Below are positions 5,185 to 8,392 of a stretch of 8,392 nucleotides of DNA, piece after piece. The stretch is from an uncultured Phenylobacterium sp. (GTDB taxonomy: Bacteria; Pseudomonadota; Alphaproteobacteria; Caulobacterales; Caulobacteraceae), in contig CAMFHW010000160.1 in NCBI GenBank assembly GCA_945952175.1, positions 1 through 8,392 on the forward strand. The letters run 5' to 3'. Each line of letters begins with the position of its first letter. Within the stretch, counting starts at the first letter, position 1. The notes beneath the pieces are model-generated. The model saw only the letters and a list, made by a program, of their open reading frames with translations. It was not told the origin of the DNA and did no database searches. Both the position numbers and the translations under genes were made by a program.

Positions 5185-5947
5185 ACGTGAAGCGCGCGAC
5201 CACCACCGAGCAGTTGTCCTGACGCGGCCGATCGAGGGCCTCGACCGCTTCCAGCAGGGCCGTGGCGAGCGCGTCGCCGGAGCCCTCCGCCGAGACGATG
5301 CGCCCGATCTCCTCGGGGACCAGGCTGTCCAGCCCATCGCTGGCCAGAACAAGGATGTCGCCGGCGGCCAGGGGCACGAGGTCGGCGGTTTCGTCCATCC
5401 GCATCGCCTGGATCGGGCGGCCGGTCAGGACCGAGGTGATCGAGTTACGGTCGCGGCGCGACGCCGCCTCCTCGGCGCTCATCTCGCCACGCGCCACCTG
5501 GGCGTCGAGCAGGCCGCCCACCGAATGGTCGGCGTTGAGCCGCTCGGCCCGTCCCGCCCGCACCCGCCACAGCGGCGAGTCGCCCATGGAGAAGAACATC
5601 AGCCCGTCCGGCCCGAGTTGGACGATCACCAGGGAGCCGCTCATGCCCTCCAGGTCCGGTTCGGTCTGGATGTGGGTCTTGATCGGCGTGTTGGCCGAGA
5701 GCGCGGCGGCGCGCAGGGCGGAGCCCGCCGGCCCCTCCCCGCCGTAGGGCGCCTCGGCCAGGGCCTCGGCGACCGCCTCGACGATCACGCCTGCGGCCAC
5801 GTCGCCGCCGACCGCCCCGCCCATGCCGTCGGAGAGCACGAGGAAGCGCGCCGCGCCACGGGCGTCCGGCGCGATGGCGAAGCGGTCCTCCTGGCGCTGG
5901 CGCTTGCCCAGCAGCTGACCTGCGCCGATGTCGGCCTTCAGCGGCAT
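5183..5947 (-). CDS. PP2C-family protein serine/threonine phosphatase
   Basis: This 254-residue, metal-dependent, cytoplasmic phosphatase probably removes phosphate from Ser/Thr of proteins. Motifs appear in family order: RQRQED (E20, D21; usual form RxxNED), LSDGMGGAVGG (D40, G41, metal binding), GSLV at 104-107 (often GTT), SMGDSPLWRVR (G122, D123), LASDGL (D204) and QDNCSVVV (D244, N245). All acidic metal ligands are present, so it should be active. It has no signal or membrane segment. Its ATG lies four bases after the stop of the FHA gene with no clear Shine-Dalgarno, implying translational coupling. As the last gene of the FHA/protease operon it is the likely eraser of the phosphothreonines that the FHA domains read. 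It resembles the stand-alone type of PppA/PstP, but is not firmly either. Confidence 0.95.
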   Translation of the reverse strand: MPLKADIGAGQLLGKRQRQEDRFAIAPDARGAARFLVLSDGMGGAVGGDVAAGVIVEAVAEALAEAPYGGEGPAGSALRAAALSANTPIKTHIQTEPDLEGMSGSLVIVQLGPDGLMFFSMGDSPLWRVRAGRAERLNADHSVGGLLDAQVARGEMSAEEAASRRDRNSITSVLTGRPIQAMRMDETADLVPLAAGDILVLASDGLDSLVPEEIGRIVSAEGSGDALATALLEAVEALDRPRQDNCSVVVARFT

Positions 5948-5951
5948 GGCG

Positions 5952-6572
5952 TCAGGCCGAGAGCGCCTGGGCCCAGTTCCAGTCCGGGCCGCAGCACGGC
6001 ACGAAGCGGAACTCCGTCGCTCCGGCCTTGATCACGTCGCCGGCGGCCAGCAGGGCGGCCGAGCGGACCCGGGCGCCGTTGACATAGGTGTGGTTGGTCG
6101 CGGCGTCGGCCTCGCGGATGTCGAAGGAGCCGTCGGTCTCGTCGAACGAGACGATGAAGTGCATGCCCGAAAGCTGGTCGTCGCCGAGATTGAGCTGCAG
6201 GCGCGCGTCCCCGCCCCGCCCCACCAGGGTGCGGCCGTAGCTGAGCGGCAGGGCCATGCCGAGGCCCGGCCCCTTGACGACCAGCAGAACGGCGCAGACC
6301 GGCTGGCTGGCGGTGTCGGCGGGATAGGTTACGCGCGGTCCGTGGCCGCCGGAGGCCGGCTCGACGGTGATGCGTCCGGCCCTGGGCTTGGCGCCGTCCG
6401 CCGAGGCGCGGCCGCCCGGGATGGCGGCGCGGGTGACGTCATCGTCGTCGTCATCCTCCTCGTCGTCGTAATAGCCGCCCTGGCCATAGGCGCGGGTCTT
6501 GTCCGGGTCGCCGCCGCGGCCGGCGGGCGCGGGGCGATAGGGCTTGGTCTTTTCGTCGTCGTGGTCGGACAT
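5952..6572 (-). CDS. soluble FHA-domain protein with acidic, Thr-motif N-terminus
   Basis: This 206-residue cytoplasmic protein has no signal or membrane segment. FHA domains bind phosphothreonine peptides. The domain spans about 92-192, with GRG at 118-120, SGMH (S135, H138) and VNG (N165, G166), so the phosphopeptide-binding residues are intact. The first 70 residues look disordered and hold DEKTKPY (T9), DPDKTRAY (T26) and VTRA (T47), the last after the acidic run DDEEDDDDDD (36-45). These Thr sites could be kinase targets that the protein's own FHA domain binds, as known for GarA/OdhI; this is inference. The end (FVPCCGPDWNW) adds a Cys pair after the fold. Shine-Dalgarno TAGGAGG (plus 6577-6583) overlaps the stop of the protease gene, confirming the operon. 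Confidence 0.93.
   Translation of the reverse strand: MSDHDDEKTKPYRPAPAGRGGDPDKTRAYGQGGYYDDEEDDDDDDVTRAAIPGGRASADGAKPRAGRITVEPASGGHGPRVTYPADTASQPVCAVLLVVKGPGLGMALPLSYGRTLVGRGGDARLQLNLGDDQLSGMHFIVSFDETDGSFDIREADAATNHTYVNGARVRSAALLAAGDVIKAGATEFRFVPCCGPDWNWAQALSA
6438..6467 (-). repeat. trinucleotide tract encoding DDEEDDDDDD
   Basis: Ten consecutive GAC/GAT/GAG-type codons encode residues 36-45 of the FHA protein. The tract is read in the coding frame only and forms a very acidic linker between the two Thr-x-x-Tyr motifs and the FHA domain. Such tracts can change length by slippage. Confidence 0.7.
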
Positions 6573-6581
6573 CGCGTCCTC

Positions 6582-7889
6582 CTAAAGCTTGTCGACGGAA
6601 TAGCGGGCGTCGGGCGCGCCGAACTCGACGACGTCGCCCAGATTGATCGGCTGGTCGCCCGCGCCCTTGATCTCGCGGCCGTTGACGCGGGTTCCGCCGG
6701 TCGAGCCCAGGTCGCGCAGGACGAAGCCCTGGCCGGGGACCCAGAGGATCCGCGCATGGCGGCGCGAGGTGCCGGGCGAGCCGAAGCCGGCGCCGCGGCC
6801 GATCTCGAAGCCGATCTGGCCGGCCAGGTCGTCCTGGCGCACGACCAGGCTTTTGCCCGAGGCCTCGGCGACGCCGCGGAAGATCACGCCGTGCGGCGGA
6901 CCGGCCGCCGCCGCGCCGCGGGCGCCCGAGGCGGGGGCCGCAGCGCCCGCCCCCCCAGCGCCACCTCGCCGGCGGGCGAGGAAGAAGGCGAGCAGGCCCA
7001 GGGCCACCACGGCGATGGCGGCGCCGACGCCCTCGTAGAGCCGGTTCTGCTTCTTCTCGTCAGCGGCGGCCTGGTCCTTGGCCGCCTTGTCCTTGGCCGC
7101 CTGGTCGGCCTTGGCCGCGGCCGCCGCGGCGGCGGCCGGATCGCAGGCGTCGCGGGTCGAGACGAAGGCGATGTTCTGCCGCTGGAGGTAGGGGGTGATG
7201 TCGGCGGCCGACAGCGACAGGTTCACGCTGCGCGCGCCGCTCCAGAAGGCAGTGTCGATGGCGATGACCCGCCCGCACAGATCCATCAGCGGCCCGCCGC
7301 TCATGCCGTGGTTCAAGGCCGCGGTGTGCTGGATCTGCCCCACGGCCGGCATGCCGGGCCGCCAGGGCGCGGTCTGGGTGGTCGAGACGATGCCGTCGGT
7401 CATGGTGGGCGTCGACTTCACCACCTGCCACTGGTCGATGTCGGTGCCGGGATAGCCGATGGCGCGCACCGGCAGGTTCTCGGTCACCGGCCCGACGGCC
7501 AGAGGCACCGGCGGGGCGAAGAAGTTGGCTACGTAGAGCACGGCGATGTCGGTGGCGCTGTCGCCGCTGACGAAGCGGGCCGGCGAGACGACCGCCTCGC
7601 CGCCCCCGCTCGCCTGGCGGTCGCCCTTGGGGGCGACGATGCGGATCTGGCTGGCGTCGGCGTCGGCGATCACATGGTAGTTGGTGACCACGTAGCTGCC
7701 GGAATCGCTCTTGCCGACCACCACGCCGGAGCCGAACGAGACTCCGTCCTGGGTGAGGCCCACCACCCGCACGATGCTGGGGAACAGGGCCGAGAAATTG
7801 GCCTGACCCGGCGCCTGGGCGGGGGCCGGGCCCGCCAGGACCAGGGACGCGGCGAAGGCCGCCGCCGCCAGATGGTCTCGAAACCTCAT
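6582..7889 (-). CDS. membrane-anchored trypsin-like serine protease with C-terminal FHA domain
   Basis: This 435-residue protein has a signal peptide MRFRDHLAAAAFAASLVLAG with likely cleavage after PAQA (about 26). A trypsin/HtrA-like domain (about 32-245) carries the triad H72 (TNYH), D114 (ATDIAVL) and S197 (GMSGGP). C205 and C249 may form a disulfide. An Ala/Lys/Asp-rich linker (250-282) leads to a transmembrane helix (285-305) followed by RRR. Next are a Gly/Ala-rich stretch and an FHA domain (345-435) with GRG (364-366), S375/H378 and NG (403-404) intact. The positive-inside rule puts the protease in the periplasm and the FHA domain in the cytoplasm. Start 7889 (ATG) is chosen for the GGAGGGGG just upstream. 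An in-frame GTG at 7910 abuts the previous stop and would add seven acidic/Gly residues ahead of the signal. No PDZ domain is seen. Confidence 0.93.
   Translation of the reverse strand: MRFRDHLAAAAFAASLVLAGPAPAQAPGQANFSALFPSIVRVVGLTQDGVSFGSGVVVGKSDSGSYVVTNYHVIADADASQIRIVAPKGDRQASGGGEAVVSPARFVSGDSATDIAVLYVANFFAPPVPLAVGPVTENLPVRAIGYPGTDIDQWQVVKSTPTMTDGIVSTTQTAPWRPGMPAVGQIQHTAALNHGMSGGPLMDLCGRVIAIDTAFWSGARSVNLSLSAADITPYLQRQNIAFVSTRDACDPAAAAAAAAKADQAAKDKAAKDQAAADEKKQNRLYEGVGAAIAVVALGLLAFFLARRRGGAGGAGAAAPASGARGAAAAGPPHGVIFRGVAEASGKSLVVRQDDLAGQIGFEIGRGAGFGSPGTSRRHARILWVPGQGFVLRDLGSTGGTRVNGREIKGAGDQPINLGDVVEFGAPDARYSVDKL
7071..7118 (-). repeat. 15-18 bp imperfect tandem repeat (KAAKD-type linker)
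   Basis: Units CTGGTCCTTGGCCGC (7071-7085), CTTGTCCTTGGCCGC (7086-7100) and an 18-base variant (7101-7118) encode repeats of the KAAKD type in the protease's juxtamembrane linker. An alanine run (7113-7136, residues 252-259) adjoins it. The likely structure is a charged helix spacing the protease from the membrane. Confidence 0.7.
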
Positions 7890-7910
7890 CACCTCACCCC
7901 CTCCATCCAC

Positions 7911-8392
7911 CTAGTCGATCAGAATCGTGAAGCCCGCGCGGCCGAGCTGCAGGCGATCGCCGGTGCTGACCACCTCGGCCGTGGCGTCCTTCAGCATGCG
8001 GTCGTTCAGGAACACCGGCTCGGCGGCGGCCTTGCGCAGCATCAGCCGGCCTTCGCTCACCCAGAACTGCACGTGGCGTGGCGCGACGCCATCGCCGGCC
8101 AGCGGCAGGTCGTCCCGCGCATGGGCGCCGACCCAGGCGAGCGGCGTCAGCGCCGGGCCGGCCAGCCGGCGGCCCTGGCCCTCGGCGTCGATCAGCACGA
8201 GGTCGCGGCGAAACGGGGTCGGGGCGCTGGCCGGGGGTCGAGCAAGCTTCGGGGCGCCGGTCGGTCGCCGGCGGAACAGGGCCCAGCCGCCGAGAGCGGC
8301 CAGCAACACCGCGGCCCCGGCCCCGGCCCCGGCGACGACAGGGTTGCGCTCGATCGCGCCGGTGACGAACGCCGCGGGCGAGGGCTTGGGGG
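7911..8392 (-). CDS. membrane protein with degenerate FHA-like domain (5' end outside window)
   Basis: The frame is open to the right edge, so only the last 159 residues are present. After a Pro/Ala-rich stretch come a likely transmembrane helix (NPVVAGAGAGAAVLLAALGG, about visible residues 16-35, continuing WALF) and RRR. A flexible Pro/Ala linker leads to an FHA-like domain (about 63-159): RRDLVLIDAEG, APRHVQFW, EPVFLNDRML, and GDRLQLGRAGFTILID. The canonical Gly-Arg is Gly-Ala (88-89), the Ser three before His106 is Ala103, and Asn129 is followed by Asp, so phosphopeptide binding is doubtful. The missing N-terminus is predicted outside the cytoplasm by the Arg-rich inner flank. A GTG at 8309 falls inside the membrane helix and is not the start. 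It stops 21 bases before the protease start, in the same operon. What the outer part does is unknown. Confidence 0.8.
   Translation of the reverse strand, partial: PKPSPAAFVTGAIERNPVVAGAGAGAAVLLAALGGWALFRRRPTGAPKLARPPASAPTPFRRDLVLIDAEGQGRRLAGPALTPLAWVGAHARDDLPLAGDGVAPRHVQFWVSEGRLMLRKAAAEPVFLNDRMLKDATAEVVSTGDRLQLGRAGFTILID

Noticed and set aside
8311..8334. GGCCCC triplicate repeat as a regulatory or expanded repeat
   Set aside because: It simply encodes the Gly/Ala part of a membrane helix in a GC-rich gene.
5183..8392. Type VI secretion regulatory cluster
   Set aside because: FHA and PP2C genes occur in T6SS loci, but no Tss gene is present in the window and the FHA-tailed protease is not a T6SS component I know.

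Overview
The window looks like chromosomal DNA from a GC-rich alphaproteobacterium, most likely of the Caulobacterales (Caulobacter/Phenylobacterium type). The basis is strong GC-biased codon use, a PEPxxWA-type C-terminal sorting signal, and paired palindromic repeats whose accidental translation reads VMAGLVPATHD, a string I associate with such genomes. An exact TTAACCAT, which I recall as a CtrA half-site, fits too. The species is an inference. I see no mobile element, CRISPR array, rRNA or tRNA.

Left part (1-1274): the 3' part of an aldo/keto reductase gene (+), a first inverted REP pair (REPIN), a small DUF2188-like gene (-), then an AT-rich divergent spacer with a possible promoter and a stem-loop ahead of a 68-residue cold-shock protein gene (+), closed by a strong intrinsic terminator.

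Middle (1306-3417): a tightly coupled three-gene unit (+) of two unrecognised small proteins (68 and 74 residues) and a 554-residue amidohydrolase of the N-acyl-D-amino-acid deacylase superfamily. The start codons overlap the preceding genes, and the first ribosome binding site can be closed by a hairpin. A second REPIN and a minus-strand terminator follow.

Centre right (3657-5184): a secreted glycine-zipper protein (-) and, divergently, a PEPxxWA-CTERM exported protein (+) with a TTG start. A near-perfect hairpin separates the latter from the convergent operon beyond it.

Right part (5183-8392, all -): a compact operon, read right to left. It encodes a membrane protein with a degenerate FHA domain (N-terminus outside the window), a membrane-anchored trypsin-like protease with a cytoplasmic FHA domain, a soluble FHA protein with an acidic tract and repeated Thr-containing motifs, and a PP2C phosphatase. 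Together these suggest a phosphothreonine signalling circuit joining a periplasmic protease to cytoplasmic phospho-readers and an eraser. The kinase is not in the window and may lie upstream. This is the most interesting system here.

No gene-free stretch exceeds 300 bases. The longest (4095-4383, 289 bases) holds a possible promoter and the TTAACCAT site.
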